In this document: positions 8,303-16,810 of the stretch, piece by piece
Numbering within the stretch: the stretch's first letter is position 1
Layout: the number at the start of each line of letters is the position of its first letter
Assembly: GCF_009728995.1 (NCBI RefSeq)
Contig: NZ_VTZW01000009.1
Span: 64,501 to 128,500 of the forward strand
Reading direction: 5' to 3'
DNA length: 64,000 nucleotides
Source of the DNA: Streptomonospora sp. PA3
GTDB taxonomy: Bacteria; Actinomycetota; Actinomycetes; Streptosporangiales; Streptosporangiaceae
Program-made: the position numbers and the translations under genes
Notes under the pieces: generated by a model
The model's input: the letters and a program-made list of their open reading frames with translations, nothing else
Databases searched by the model: none
Told to the model about the DNA's origin: nothing

Positions 8303-9661
8303 ATGACCACGGCATCCGGATCGCGGGCCGGCGGCGCGAATGCCGCCGGCCCGCGGCATGTGGCCCCCGAAACCGGGCGGACCCGGCTTTGGCTGGCCCT
8401 TCTCGGCATAGCGGGCGCGGTCCTGGCCTACCTCGCCAAGTGGCCGTGCCGCTTCGGCGGCGCGTGGGTCGAGGGCGGCCAGTACACCTACGCCTGCTAC
8501 AGCGACGTCTTCCCGCTGTACTACCGCGACGGACTGGGCTCGGGCGCCGTCCCCTACCTGGACGTCCCCACCGAGTACCCGGTGCTGACCGGCGGGCTGA
8601 TGTACGCCGCTGCGCGCGCGGTCTCGTGGCTGCCGGAGGGCCTGGACCGCGCGTTCGCCTACTTCGACTTCACCGCCGTGGTGCTGGGCTGCTGCCTGGT
8701 CGCTGCGGTGATGGGCACCGGCTACCTGGCCGGCCGCGGGGGCGCCGACGCCGAGGACGGGGACTTCCGCCCGCGCGCCGCGCTGCTGGCCGGGGGCTTC
8801 GTCGCCCTGGCGCCTGCCGCGGTGCTGGCCGGGCTGATCAACTGGGACCTGCTCGCGGTGGCGCTGGTGGTGGGCGCGCTCGTGTGCTACTCCCGCGGCC
8901 GCATGTGGGCGGCGGGCGCGCTGATCGGCCTGGCGACGGCCGCCAAGTTCTTCCCGTTCCTGGTGTTCGGCCCGCTGTTCGTCCTCATGCTCCGCGAGGT
9001 GTGGCGCAAGGAGGGCGGGCTGCAGGCGGCCGACTTCCTGCGCACCCTCGCCGGAGCCGCCGCGGCCTGGGCGGCGGTGAACCTGCCGGTGTATCTGGCG
9101 GCCCCGCACAACTGGGCGACGTTCTTCCGCTTCAGCCAGGAGCGCGGCACCGACTGGGGGTCGCTCTACTACGCCCTGGGCGGCTACGGCCTCTTCGACT
9201 CCGGCGACCTCGACCTGGTCAACGCCACCGGCACCGGTGCACTCGTGGTCTGCTGCGCCGGGATCGGGCTGCTGGGGCTGCTCGCGCGCCGCAGGCCGCC
9301 GCTGGAGCAGCTGGTGTTCCTGGTGGTGGCGGCCTTCCTGCTGACCAACAAGGTGTGGTCGCCGCAGTTCGTGCTGTGGCTCCTGCCGCTGGCCGCCCTC
9401 GCCTGGCCCCGCACCGTGCGTCCGGCCGTCGCGGCGGCGGTCTTCGCTCTGTGGCAGGCGGCCGAGGTCTGCTACTTCTTCGGGATCTGGCAGCACCTGC
9501 TGTACGTCTCCCAGCAGGGCGACCCCGCGGTCGCCGGCCCGCCCGCCGGGCTGCCGTTCGAGGGCTATGCACTGGTGCTGCTGGGCCGGTGGGCCGGGGT
9601 CGTGGCGATGTGCGTCCTGACGGTTGTGGATTGCCTGCGGAAGGGCGATCCGAGGGGTTGA
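8303..9661 (+). CDS. GT87-type polyprenol-phosphate-dependent glycosyl(mannosyl)transferase, integral membrane
   Basis: The product is 452 residues with around ten membrane segments and no soluble catalytic domain. The first exported loop carries acidic residues and CYSDVFPLYY, as in GT-C enzymes such as the GT87 family, followed by DVPTEYPVLTGG. Members transfer mannose or arabinose from a lipid carrier to cell-envelope glycans or lipids. The start ATG directly follows the ponA stop (TAGATG), consistent with coupling. The position matches Rv0051 beside ponA1. The exact sugar and acceptor are not determinable here. Confidence 0.85.
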   Translation: MTTASGSRAGGANAAGPRHVAPETGRTRLWLALLGIAGAVLAYLAKWPCRFGGAWVEGGQYTYACYSDVFPLYYRDGLGSGAVPYLDVPTEYPVLTGGLMYAAARAVSWLPEGLDRAFAYFDFTAVVLGCCLVAAVMGTGYLAGRGGADAEDGDFRPRAALLAGGFVALAPAAVLAGLINWDLLAVALVVGALVCYSRGRMWAAGALIGLATAAKFFPFLVFGPLFVLMLREVWRKEGGLQAADFLRTLAGAAAAWAAVNLPVYLAAPHNWATFFRFSQERGTDWGSLYYALGGYGLFDSGDLDLVNATGTGALVVCCAGIGLLGLLARRRPPLEQLVFLVVAAFLLTNKVWSPQFVLWLLPLAALAWPRTVRPAVAAAVFALWQAAEVCYFFGIWQHLLYVSQQGDPAVAGPPAGLPFEGYALVLLGRWAGVVAMCVLTVVDCLRKGDPRG

Positions 9662-9702
9662 CGGCTGGTAACCTTGGCTTCCGTCTGGCTCAATGCCCTC
9701 CT

Positions 9703-9721
9703 GCCATGGAGAGACCATGGC
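9703..9721 (+). promoter_or_regulatory. Leader hairpin upstream of rpsF
   Basis: GCCATGG-agaga-CCATGGC forms a perfect 7-bp stem 30 bases before the rpsF start. Leaders of rpsF operons in bacteria can bind the S6:S18 complex, so this hairpin could be part of such feedback control. I did not match it to that motif in detail. Confidence 0.35.
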
Positions 9722-9751
9722 CGCGACAGTCCAGAGGAGGTACGAACGCCC

Positions 9752-10042
9752 ATGCGTCGTTACGAAGTGATGGTCATCCTCGACCCCAGTCTCGACGAGC
9801 GTACGGTTTCCCCGTCGCTGGAGCAGTTCCTGGGAGTCGTGCGCAACGACGGCGGCACGATCGAGAAGGTCGACGTCTGGGGCAAGCGGCGCCTTGCCTA
9901 CGACATCTCCAAGAACACCGACGGCATCTACGCCGTGATCGACCTGACCGCCGAGCCCGCCACGGTCAAGGAGCTCGACCGCCAGCTGAACCTCACCGAG
10001 GCCGTGCTGCGCACGAAGGTTCTGCGCCCCGCGGCGCACTAG
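9752..10042 (+). CDS. rpsF: 30S ribosomal protein S6 (bS6)
   Basis: The product is 96 residues beginning [19 protein letters not shown] and containing the S6 core ([19 protein letters not shown]). ATG 9752 is chosen rather than 9674 because a GAGGAGG ribosome site lies just upstream and the length matches the family. S6 binds S18 on the 30S platform. It is the first gene of the conserved rpsF-ssb-rpsR-rplI cluster. Confidence 0.96.
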   Translation: MRRYEVMVILDPSLDERTVSPSLEQFLGVVRNDGGTIEKVDVWGKRRLAYDISKNTDGIYAVIDLTAEPATVKELDRQLNLTEAVLRTKVLRPAAH

Positions 10043-10133
10043 AGGCGCCGCACCCGTCGTGACCACCGGCGCCCGGTCGCCCGGCGTTCCCCGCCCGCAC
10101 GCCTGATCCGACTACTCAATCCGGAGCCAATCC

Positions 10134-10676
10134 ATGGCAGGCGAAACCCAGATCACGCTCGTCGGCAACCTCGTCGACGACCCGGAACTGCGATTCACCC
10201 CCAGTGGTGCCGCGGTCGCCAACTTCCGCGTCGCCTCGACCCCGCGCATCTTCGACCGCCAGAGCGGCGAGTGGCGCGACGGCGAGTCGATGTTCCTCAC
10301 CTGCTCCGTGTGGCGGCAGTACGCGGAGAACGTCGCCGAGAGCCTGCAGCGCGGCATGCGCGTCATCGTGCAGGGCCGTCTCAAGCAGCGCTCGTTCGAG
10401 ACCAAGGAAGGCGAGAAGCGGACCGTCTTCGAGATCGACGTCGACGAGGTCGGCCCCGCGCTGCGCAGCGCCACCGCCAAGGTGACCAAGGTGCAGCGCC
10501 AGGGCGGCGGTTTCGGCGGCGGCCAGGGCGGCGGCGGAGGCTACGGCAACCAGGGGGGCGGCTTCGGCGGTCCTCAGGGCGGCCGCTCCGGCCCTCCGGC
10601 CGACGACCCCTGGGCGACCGGCGGCGGTTTCGGCGGCGGTGGAGGCGGAGGCTTCTCCGACGAGCCCCCGTTCTGA
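10134..10676 (+). CDS. ssb: Single-stranded DNA-binding protein
   Basis: The product is 180 residues. Residues 1-110 form the OB fold ([37 protein letters not shown]). A Gly/Gln-rich flexible linker (about 120-170) follows, and the protein ends in the acidic partner-binding tip DEPPF. It coats ssDNA and recruits replication and repair enzymes as a tetramer. Placement between rpsF and rpsR is the standard actinobacterial arrangement and marks it as the housekeeping SSB. Confidence 0.97.
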   Translation: MAGETQITLVGNLVDDPELRFTPSGAAVANFRVASTPRIFDRQSGEWRDGESMFLTCSVWRQYAENVAESLQRGMRVIVQGRLKQRSFETKEGEKRTVFEIDVDEVGPALRSATAKVTKVQRQGGGFGGGQGGGGGYGNQGGGFGGPQGGRSGPPADDPWATGGGFGGGGGGGFSDEPPF

Positions 10677-10785
10677 CCGCTCACCCCCGACGCGGACCCG
10701 CGCGGCCGCCCGGCCGCGCATCCGCCTCATCCTGTCCGATTGACCATCCCCGGGACACCCGGGGCTCTTGCAAAGGAGCACCACG

Positions 10786-11022
10786 ATGGCGAAGCCGGCA
10801 GCGCGCAAGCCCAAGAAGAAGGTTTGCCTGTTCTGTCAGGAAAAGCTGACCTACATCGACTACAAGGACACGACCCTGCTGCGGAAGTTCATCTCCGACC
10901 GGGGCAAGATCCGCGCCCGTCGGGTGACGGGCAACTGCACGCAGCACCAGCGCGACGTCGCCACGGCGATCAAGAACGCCCGCGAGATGGCGCTGCTGCC
11001 CTACACCAGCACCGCTCGCTAA
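10786..11022 (+). CDS. rpsR: 30S ribosomal protein S18 (bS18), zinc-ligand (C+) form
   Basis: The product is 78 residues starting [20 protein letters not shown]. The start at 10786 follows AAAGGAG and gives the standard length; six upstream in-frame codons are excluded. The pattern CLFC...NCTQHQ is the zinc-ribbon-like C+ form of S18, which in actinomycetes often coexists with a Cys-less paralogue used under zinc starvation; no such paralogue is in this window. S18 pairs with S6 on the 30S platform. Confidence 0.95.
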   Translation: MAKPAARKPKKKVCLFCQEKLTYIDYKDTTLLRKFISDRGKIRARRVTGNCTQHQRDVATAIKNAREMALLPYTSTAR

Positions 11023-11047
11023 CGGGGATTTTCGAGGGAGGTTTGTC

Positions 11048-11494
11048 GTGAAGCTGATTCTGACCCAAGAGGTCACCGGCCTCGGCGCCCCGGGCGACGT
11101 CGTCGAGGTGAAGGACGGCTACGGCCGCAACTACCTGCTGCCGCGCGGGTTCGCCATCCGGTGGACCCGCGGCGGGCAGAAGCAGATCGACTCGATCCGC
11201 CGTGCTCGCGCCGCCCGCGAGATCCGCACCCTGGAGGACGCCCAGCAGATCGCGGGCCGACTCAACTCGATGCGGGTGAAGCTCAACCAGCGCGCCGGCG
11301 ACGGCGGTCGGCTGTTCGGCTCGGTCACCGCCGGCGACGTCGCCGAGGCCGTGAAGTCGGCCGGCGGCCCGGAGGTCGACAAGCGCCGGATCGAGATCCG
11401 CAACCCCATCAAGTCGGTGGGCGACCACAAGGTGCAGATCCGCCTGCACCCCGAGGTGAGCGCCACCATCGCGGTCCAGGTCGTCGGCGTCTGA
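11048..11494 (+). CDS. rplI: 50S ribosomal protein L9 (bL9)
   Basis: The product is 148 residues starting [29 protein letters not shown] (given here in the family order; see N-terminal 20 residues), with the usual long connecting helix and C-terminal domain. The start is GTG at 11048 with GAGGGAGG upstream. It is the last gene of the rpsF operon and is followed by a clear hairpin terminator. Confidence 0.96.
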   Translation: MKLILTQEVTGLGAPGDVVEVKDGYGRNYLLPRGFAIRWTRGGQKQIDSIRRARAAREIRTLEDAQQIAGRLNSMRVKLNQRAGDGGRLFGSVTAGDVAEAVKSAGGPEVDKRRIEIRNPIKSVGDHKVQIRLHPEVSATIAVQVVGV

Positions 11495-11513
11495 CCGCGG
11501 CCTCGGCAACACG

Positions 11514-11548
11514 GGCCCCGATTCCGCACCGGCGGGATCGGGGCCTTT
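11514..11548 (+). terminator. Intrinsic terminator of the rpsF-ssb-rpsR-rplI operon
   Basis: GGCCCCGAT (11514-11522) pairs perfectly with ATCGGGGCC (11537-11545), followed by TTT, 20 bases after the rplI stop. Confidence 0.8.
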
Positions 11549-11664
11549 CGCATGTGCGGTGCGGGCGCGAGCGACACGCCGGATCCACTTCGTAACGCTT
11601 TGACGACAAACGGTGACATTATCTTCCTGTGGGCCTGTAACTCCACAGGAAGGGTGAGGCCGGT

Positions 11665-12486
11665 ATGTCCAGCCCTGACGCGGAAAGAACGGACACGGGC
11701 GTCGCGCGCCGGAGTGTCCTGCACGGAGCCGCCCTGGCGGCCGGGGGCGTGCTGCTCGGCGGCGCGATCGACCTGGCCGCGGCCGACGGTGCACTCGCGG
11801 CGGCGCGGCCGCGGGTCTACAACCGCGGCGAATGGAACGCCCGCAGTCCCAAGCGCCGGGCGGAGGTGCGGTCCTCCCCGCCCGACCGGATCGTGCTGCA
11901 CCACACCGCCACCGCCAACAGCTCCGATCGCAGCAAGAGCCACGCCTTCCGGCTTTCCCGGTCGATCCAGAAGTACCACATGGACACCAACGGCTGGAGC
12001 GACATCGGCCAGCAGCTCACGATCAGCCGCGGCGGCTACATCATGGAGGGCCGCAACCGCTCGCTGATGGCGATCGGCGACGGCGACCACGTCGTGGGAG
12101 CCCACACGGCCAACCACAACGGCCACACGATCGGCATCGAGAGCGAGGGCAACTACGTGTCGGCCAAGCCGCCGGGCGACCTGATGGACGCGCTCGTCGA
12201 GACGTGCGCCTGGCTGTGCCTGGCCTACGGCCTCAACCCGGCCTCGGCGATCGTGGGCCACCGCGACTACAACGTCACCGCGTGCCCGGGCGACGAGCTC
12301 TACGCGCTGTTGCCGCGGCTGCGCAGCGACGTCGGGACGCGGATGCGCGGCCTGCGGGCCCGGATCCGACTGCGCGACGACTCCGCCGTCCCTGAGGAGC
12401 ACCTGCCCACCTATCCGCAGGTCCCCGCCCAGGAGCGGCGTGCGCCCTTTTACCACGGGCCGGCCGTGGGCCCCGACGACCGCTAG
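11665..12486 (+). CDS. Tat-exported N-acetylmuramoyl-L-alanine amidase (PGRP/Amidase_2 type)
   Basis: The product is 273 residues. A twin-arginine signal (ARRSVLHGAALAAGGVLLGG) ends near residue 50 at an A-x-A-like site. The Amidase_2/PGRP fold has its zinc ligands in IVLHHTA, in the AHTANHNGH segment and in GHRDYNVTACPG, where the catalytic-type amidases keep a Cys/His ligand. It should cleave the bond between N-acetylmuramic acid and the stem peptide outside the cell. The last 40 residues are polar and unstructured. It is monocistronic; its neighbour MATE gene converges on it. Confidence 0.88.
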   Translation: MSSPDAERTDTGVARRSVLHGAALAAGGVLLGGAIDLAAADGALAAARPRVYNRGEWNARSPKRRAEVRSSPPDRIVLHHTATANSSDRSKSHAFRLSRSIQKYHMDTNGWSDIGQQLTISRGGYIMEGRNRSLMAIGDGDHVVGAHTANHNGHTIGIESEGNYVSAKPPGDLMDALVETCAWLCLAYGLNPASAIVGHRDYNVTACPGDELYALLPRLRSDVGTRMRGLRARIRLRDDSAVPEEHLPTYPQVPAQERRAPFYHGPAVGPDDR

Positions 12487-12500
12487 CAGGACGCGGCCGT

Positions 12501-13853
12501 TTAGGGCCGTGTCGCCCCGGCCACCAGCCAGGCGTCCGTGCGCGCACGCACTCCCAGAGTGACTCCGCGGGCCGCCATCCACACCGCGAAGGCGCACCAC
12601 AGCAGCACCAGCCCGGCCTCGGACTCCGCGGCCGGGCTGTAGAGCACGGCGGCGGCGCAGGGCAGGAACGCCAGCATCGTCCACAGGCCGGCCCACGCCA
12701 GGTACCGCTGGTCGCCGGCGCCCATCAGGATGCCGTCGAGCACCATGACCACACCACTCAGCGGCTGCATGAGCGCCACCACCACGAGTGTTCCCAGCAG
12801 CAGCCGGTGCACCAGCGGGTCGTCGGTGAACAGCAGCGGCGCCCAGGGCCGCACCGCGAACACCACCGCGGTGAACACCACTCCCGCGAGCACGCCCCAT
12901 TCGACCATCCGCCGGGTGGCCGCGCGGGCGCCGGAGACGTCGGAGGCGCCCAGATAGCGGCCGATGATCGCCTGCCCGGCGATCGCGATGGCGTCCATCG
13001 CGAAGACCAGCAGCGCCCAGATCTGCGTGGCCACCTGGTGGGCGGCGATCTCGGGGTCGCCCAGCCGAGCCGCGACGGCGGTGCACACGACCAGCACGAC
13101 GCGCAGCGACACGGTACGCACGAACAGGGCGAACCCCGCGCCCGCGGCCGCGCGCAGCCCCGCGGCGCTGGGAGCGGGGGAGATCCCGCGGCGCCGGGCG
13201 GCCCGCCAGACGACGCCGACGTAGAGGGCGGCTCCCGCGCTCTGGGCGGCGACGGTGGCCCAGGCCGAGCCGGCGATCCCCCAGTCCAGCCACAGCACCA
13301 GCAGCGCCGCGAGCCCGATGTTGGCCAGGTTCGCCCCGACCGCCACCACCAGCGGGGTGGTGGCGTCCTGCAGACCGCGCAGCACCCCGGTGCCGGCCAT
13401 GATGATCAGCAGCCCCGGGGCGCTGAGCAGGCTGATGCGCAGGTAGACCAGCGCGTAGGGGGCGACGTCGGGCGAGGCCCCCAGGGCCTGCACCAGCCAT
13501 GGGGCGGCGGGATAGCCGACGGCGAGGATGGCGGTCCCGATGAGTAGCGCCAGCCACAGCCCGTCGATGCCGCTGCGGAGCCCGGCGGCGACCTCGCCCG
13601 CGCCGAACCGGCGCGCCACGGCCGACGTGGTGCCGTAGGCCAGGAAGATGCACAGGTTGGCCAGTGTCATCAGCACCTGGCCGGCCACGCCCAAGCCGCC
13701 CAGCGGCGCTGTGCCCAGGGTGCCCACGATGGCGGAGTCGCTCAGCAGGAACAGCGGCTCGGAGACGAGGGCGAAGAAGGTGGGGACGGCGAGCCGGAAG
13801 ATCTCGCGGTCGTGGGCGTGGCGGAAGGGCGGCGCGGAGAGGAGAGCGGGCAT
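12501..13853 (-). CDS. MATE-family efflux transporter (DinF-like)
   Basis: The product is 450 residues with twelve hydrophobic segments, starting MPALLSAPPFRHAHDREIFR and leading into the conserved LAVPTFFALVSEPLFLLSDS. ATG 13851-13853 is chosen; the frame runs 48 codons further upstream but crosses the DnaA-box cluster. MATE proteins export cationic drugs or metabolites using Na+ or H+ gradients; the substrate here is unknown. A MATE gene just before dnaB is also found in Streptomyces. Confidence 0.9.
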   Translation of the reverse strand: MPALLSAPPFRHAHDREIFRLAVPTFFALVSEPLFLLSDSAIVGTLGTAPLGGLGVAGQVLMTLANLCIFLAYGTTSAVARRFGAGEVAAGLRSGIDGLWLALLIGTAILAVGYPAAPWLVQALGASPDVAPYALVYLRISLLSAPGLLIIMAGTGVLRGLQDATTPLVVAVGANLANIGLAALLVLWLDWGIAGSAWATVAAQSAGAALYVGVVWRAARRRGISPAPSAAGLRAAAGAGFALFVRTVSLRVVLVVCTAVAARLGDPEIAAHQVATQIWALLVFAMDAIAIAGQAIIGRYLGASDVSGARAATRRMVEWGVLAGVVFTAVVFAVRPWAPLLFTDDPLVHRLLLGTLVVVALMQPLSGVVMVLDGILMGAGDQRYLAWAGLWTMLAFLPCAAAVLYSPAAESEAGLVLLWCAFAVWMAARGVTLGVRARTDAWLVAGATRP

Positions 13854-13898
13854 GTCCTTGCCAGGATAGCGGACAGGTGTTCGACTGGTTGGGCGGGG

Positions 13899-14101
13899 TT
13901 GTCCACCGCCAGCGGGGGAGCCTGTGGATAACTTGTGGACAGCGGCGGGGGAATTTTCTTTCACGCACAGCCGGTGCACAAAGTATTTCCTGGTCACACA
14001 GCATATCGGCGCAGTGTGCGGAAGTTATCCACAGGTGCTGTGCACAAGCTATCCGCAGGATCTCCCCACTCGTCCACAGGATCTCCCCAGCTGTGTCCAC
14101 A
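13899..14101. promoter_or_regulatory. Cluster of DnaA boxes between MATE gene and dnaB
   Basis: Nine-mers matching or close to the actinobacterial DnaA box TT(A/G)TCCACA are: 13899-13907 TTGTCCACC (+), 13923-13931 TTATCCACA (-, perfect), 13934-13942 CTGTCCACA (-), 14025-14033 TTATCCACA (+, perfect), 14049-14057 CTATCCGCA (+, weak), 14070-14078 TCGTCCACA (+), 14093-14101 GTGTCCACA (+). The last two lie in two near-identical units of 22-24 bp that begin CAGGATCTCCCCA. The cluster lies 90 bases upstream of dnaB. It is not oriC, since dnaA and dnaN are absent. Confidence 0.85.
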
Positions 14102-14189
14102 GGCTGCTTTGCGCCACGGGTGCCGCAGTCGCGAGAATCCAAGCTCGGGCATGTCTGGACATGCCGATCGTGAAGCAGGGGGAATCCAC

Positions 14190-16115
14190 GTGAGCGTCGC
14201 CGAACACCCGCCGGATGACACCGGCACCGGATTCGAGCGCACACCGCCGCACGACATCATGGCCGAGCAGAGCGTGCTGGGGGGCATGCTGCTGTCCAAG
14301 GAGGCCATCACCCAGGTGGTCGAGATCGTGCGATCCGCCGACTTCTACCGGCCGGCCCACCAGACCGTCTTCGACGTGATCGTCGACCTGTTCTCCCGCG
14401 GCGAGCCGGTCGACGCCATCTCGGTCAACGCCGAGCTGACCAAGCGCGGCGAGATCGCCCGCGTCGGCGGAGCCCCCTACCTGCACACCCTTACCGAGGC
14501 CATCCCAACCGCGGCCAACGCCGGCTACTACGCGCGCATCGTCTCCGACCGCGCGGTGCTGCGCCGCCTGGTCGAGGCGGGCACACGCATCGCCCAGATC
14601 GGCTACTCCGGCGACGGCGAGGTCGACGACCTCGTCGACCACGCCCAGGCCGAGATCTACCGCGTCGCCGAGAAGCGCACCGGCGAGGACTACCTGCCGC
14701 TGAGCGACATCATGCCGGGGGCCCTCGACGAGATCGAGGCGATCTCCTCCCACGACGGCTCGATGACCGGTGTGCCCACGGGCTTCACCGACTTCGACCA
14801 GCTCTCCAACGGCCTGCACCCGGGCCAGATGGTGATCATCGCGGCGCGCCCGGCGGTGGGCAAGGCGCTCGCGCTGGACACGCCGCTGCCCACGCCGCGG
14901 GGCTGGACGACCATGGGCCGGGTGGCCGTGGGCGACGAGCTGGTGGCCGCCGACGGCACCCCCACGCGCGTGGTCGCGGCCACCGGGGTGATGACCGGGC
15001 GGCCCTGCTACGAGCTGGTGTTCGCCGACGGCACCGCGGTGGTGGCCGACGCCCGGCACCAGTGGCCGACCGTGCGGCGTGCGGCGGGCGGCGCACCGGT
15101 GTGCCGCCTGGCCACGACCGGCGAGATCGCGGCCGCGCTGGAGGACGTGCCCGCCGGGGACGCACCGCCCGACATCGTCGTCGCCGCGCCGGATTCGATG
15201 CCGGCGCAGCGGCCGGGCCGTGCCCCCGGCCGGGCGGCCCCGGCCGGCACCGCGCCGACGGCCGCGGCCCTGCTCGATCCCCAGTCTGTGGACGGCGCCG
15301 CGGCGCCCGAGCCGCACTCGCACCGCGTCGTCGCCGCCCGACGCGTGGCCAGCGTCCCGGTGCGCTGCGTCCAGGTCGACCACCCCGACCACCTGTACCT
15401 GGCCACCCGCGCGCGCATCCCCACGCACAACTCCACCCTCGCCCTGGACTTCGCCCGGGCCGCCTCGATCAAGCACCAGCTCACCAGCGTCTTCTTCAGC
15501 CTCGAAATGGGCCGCAACGAGATCGTCATGCGCCTGCTCTCCGCCGAGGCGCGGGTGCCGCTGCACACGATGCGGTCGGGCATGATGACCGACGACGACT
15601 GGGCGCGCCTGGCCCGCCGGATGGGCGAGGTCGCCAGCGCGCCGCTGTTCATCGACGACTCGCCGAACCTGTCGATGATGGAGATCCGCGCCAAGTGCCG
15701 CCGCCTCAAGCAGCAGCACGACCTCAAACTGGTGGTGGTGGACTACCTGCAGTTGATGAGCTCGGCCGGCCGGGTCGAGAGCCGCCAGCAGGAGGTCTCG
15801 GAGATGTCGCGGTCGCTGAAGCTGCTGGCCAAGGAGCTGGAGGTCCCGGTCATCGCGCTGTCCCAGCTCAACCGCGGTCCCGAGCAGAGAACGGACAAGA
15901 AGCCCCAGGTCAGCGATCTTCGTGAAAGCGGATCCATCGAGCAGGACGCCGACATGGTGATCCTGCTCTATCGCGAGGACGTGCACGAGAAGGAGTCCCC
16001 GCGTGCGGGCGAGGCCGACCTGATCGTCGCCAAGCACCGCAACGGCCCCACCGCCACGGTCACCGTCGCGTTCCAGGGCCACTACAGCCGCTTTGTCGAC
16101 ATGGCGCCGGGGTGA
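14190..16115 (+). CDS. dnaB: Replicative DNA helicase DnaB, interrupted by an in-frame intein
   Basis: The precursor is 641 residues; removal of the 189-residue intein leaves a normal 452-residue DnaB. The N-terminal helical domain (PPHDIMAEQSVLGGMLLS) is followed by the RecA-like motor. Walker A is split as ARPAVGK / STLALDF. Downstream are Walker B (VVVDYLQLM), the SQLNRG block and RESGSIEQDADMVILLYR. The second well-known DnaB intein site (RESG/SIEQD) is empty. The start is GTG 14190 with AGGGGGA seven bases upstream; the open frame extends further back through the DnaA boxes but without a ribosome site. DnaB unwinds DNA ahead of the replisome. M. tuberculosis dnaB also carries an intein. 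Confidence 0.95.
   Translation: MSVAEHPPDDTGTGFERTPPHDIMAEQSVLGGMLLSKEAITQVVEIVRSADFYRPAHQTVFDVIVDLFSRGEPVDAISVNAELTKRGEIARVGGAPYLHTLTEAIPTAANAGYYARIVSDRAVLRRLVEAGTRIAQIGYSGDGEVDDLVDHAQAEIYRVAEKRTGEDYLPLSDIMPGALDEIEAISSHDGSMTGVPTGFTDFDQLSNGLHPGQMVIIAARPAVGKALALDTPLPTPRGWTTMGRVAVGDELVAADGTPTRVVAATGVMTGRPCYELVFADGTAVVADARHQWPTVRRAAGGAPVCRLATTGEIAAALEDVPAGDAPPDIVVAAPDSMPAQRPGRAPGRAAPAGTAPTAAALLDPQSVDGAAAPEPHSHRVVAARRVASVPVRCVQVDHPDHLYLATRARIPTHNSTLALDFARAASIKHQLTSVFFSLEMGRNEIVMRLLSAEARVPLHTMRSGMMTDDDWARLARRMGEVASAPLFIDDSPNLSMMEIRAKCRRLKQQHDLKLVVVDYLQLMSSAGRVESRQQEVSEMSRSLKLLAKELEVPVIALSQLNRGPEQRTDKKPQVSDLRESGSIEQDADMVILLYREDVHEKESPRAGEADLIVAKHRNGPTATVTVAFQGHYSRFVDMAPG
14865..15431 (+). other. 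Mini-intein with class 3 (W-C-T) features inserted in DnaB Walker A
   Basis: The 189-codon insert runs from Ala226 (ALALDTPLPTPRGW) to Asn414 (RIPTHN), and the +1 extein residue is Ser. The first residue is Ala rather than Cys or Ser, so the canonical first step cannot occur. Instead it has a block B Trp (ARHQW, residue 292), a block F Cys (VRCVQVDHPDHLYLA, Cys393) and a block G Thr (IPTHN, Thr412), the triplet that defines class 3 inteins. The penultimate His and terminal Asn are kept. There is no LAGLIDADG homing endonuclease; the centre is an Ala/Pro-rich linker of about 80 residues. Splicing activity is inferred. Confidence 0.88.
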
Positions 16116-16260
16116 TTCGGCGACCCCGCCGGTGACCGGTCCCGTGCCGGAGTCTTCGATGCGATGCCGGATTCGGGGCGGCGCCGGATCGGGGCGGTAA
16201 TCGGCATGGAGCGGCGGAATTCGGTCGCGGCCCTCACACGTGCCGGTCTAAGATCGGCGG

Positions 16261-16614
16261 ATGTCTTTGGAATGGGAACAGGTCATCGTCGACGCGGCGG
16301 ATCCGGTCGGGCTGGGGCAGTGGTGGCTCGAGGCGCTCGGGTGGGTCGTGGTCGACTCCGACACCGACGTGTTCGAGATCCGTCCCGAGCCCGACCGCCT
16401 GCCGGGGCTCCTCTTCGTCAGGTCCGAGGGGCGCAAGACGGTGAAGAACCGCCTGCACCTGGACTTCCGACCGGACGACCAGGACGCCGAGGTGGACCGC
16501 CTGCTGGCTCATGGCGCACGGCGGGTGGACGTCGGCCAGGGCGAGCAGTCCTGGGTGGTGCTGGCAGACCCGGAGGACAACGAGTTCTGCATCCTCGGCC
16601 GGCGGCGCACGTAG
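16261..16614 (+). CDS. VOC (glyoxalase/dioxygenase-fold) family protein
   Basis: The product is 117 residues and shows the paired beta-alpha-beta-beta-beta modules of the vicinal-oxygen-chelate fold: WEQVIVDAADPVGLGQWWLEALGW at the start, then RLHLDF and a VVLADPEDNEFCIL end. It is close to the Glyoxalase_6 type used for many small actinomycete proteins of unknown substrate. The start ATG is the first in frame; the ribosome site is weak. It stands alone between dnaB and an SRPBCC gene. Confidence 0.82.
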   Translation: MSLEWEQVIVDAADPVGLGQWWLEALGWVVVDSDTDVFEIRPEPDRLPGLLFVRSEGRKTVKNRLHLDFRPDDQDAEVDRLLAHGARRVDVGQGEQSWVVLADPEDNEFCILGRRRT

Positions 16615-16810
16615 GCGACGAAACCCTGCCACCGCTCGGGATGAGCCGGGGGGTGCGCATGGGCCGTGGCCGTCCGAAAACCGTTGGCCGACAAACCGAT
16701 CTGTCGTCCTGTCACCCTGTCACCCCTGGCGCCGGGGGCCCGGCGCATCGGGCCCGCGGTGCCTCGGGCAGACTGTGGTCCCGTACGGGTCGTGCTGGAG
16801 GAGGGGCGGC

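Noticed and set aside
7130-10066. Open frame of 978 codons on the minus strand
   Set aside because: It runs antisense to ponA, the GT87 gene and rpsF, has Arg/Gly/His-rich low-complexity translation and no family; a GC-rich shadow.
13899-14101. DnaA-box cluster as oriC
   Set aside because: oriC in actinobacteria lies between dnaA and dnaN, neither of which is in the window, and no AT-rich unwinding region was seen.
11131-14244. Open frame of about 1,037 codons on the minus strand
   Set aside because: Antisense to rplI and the amidase and out of frame with the MATE gene; composition typical of shadows.
14865-15431. Homing endonuclease in the intein
   Set aside because: No LAGLIDADG or HNH motif; the centre is an Ala/Pro-rich linker of about 80 residues.
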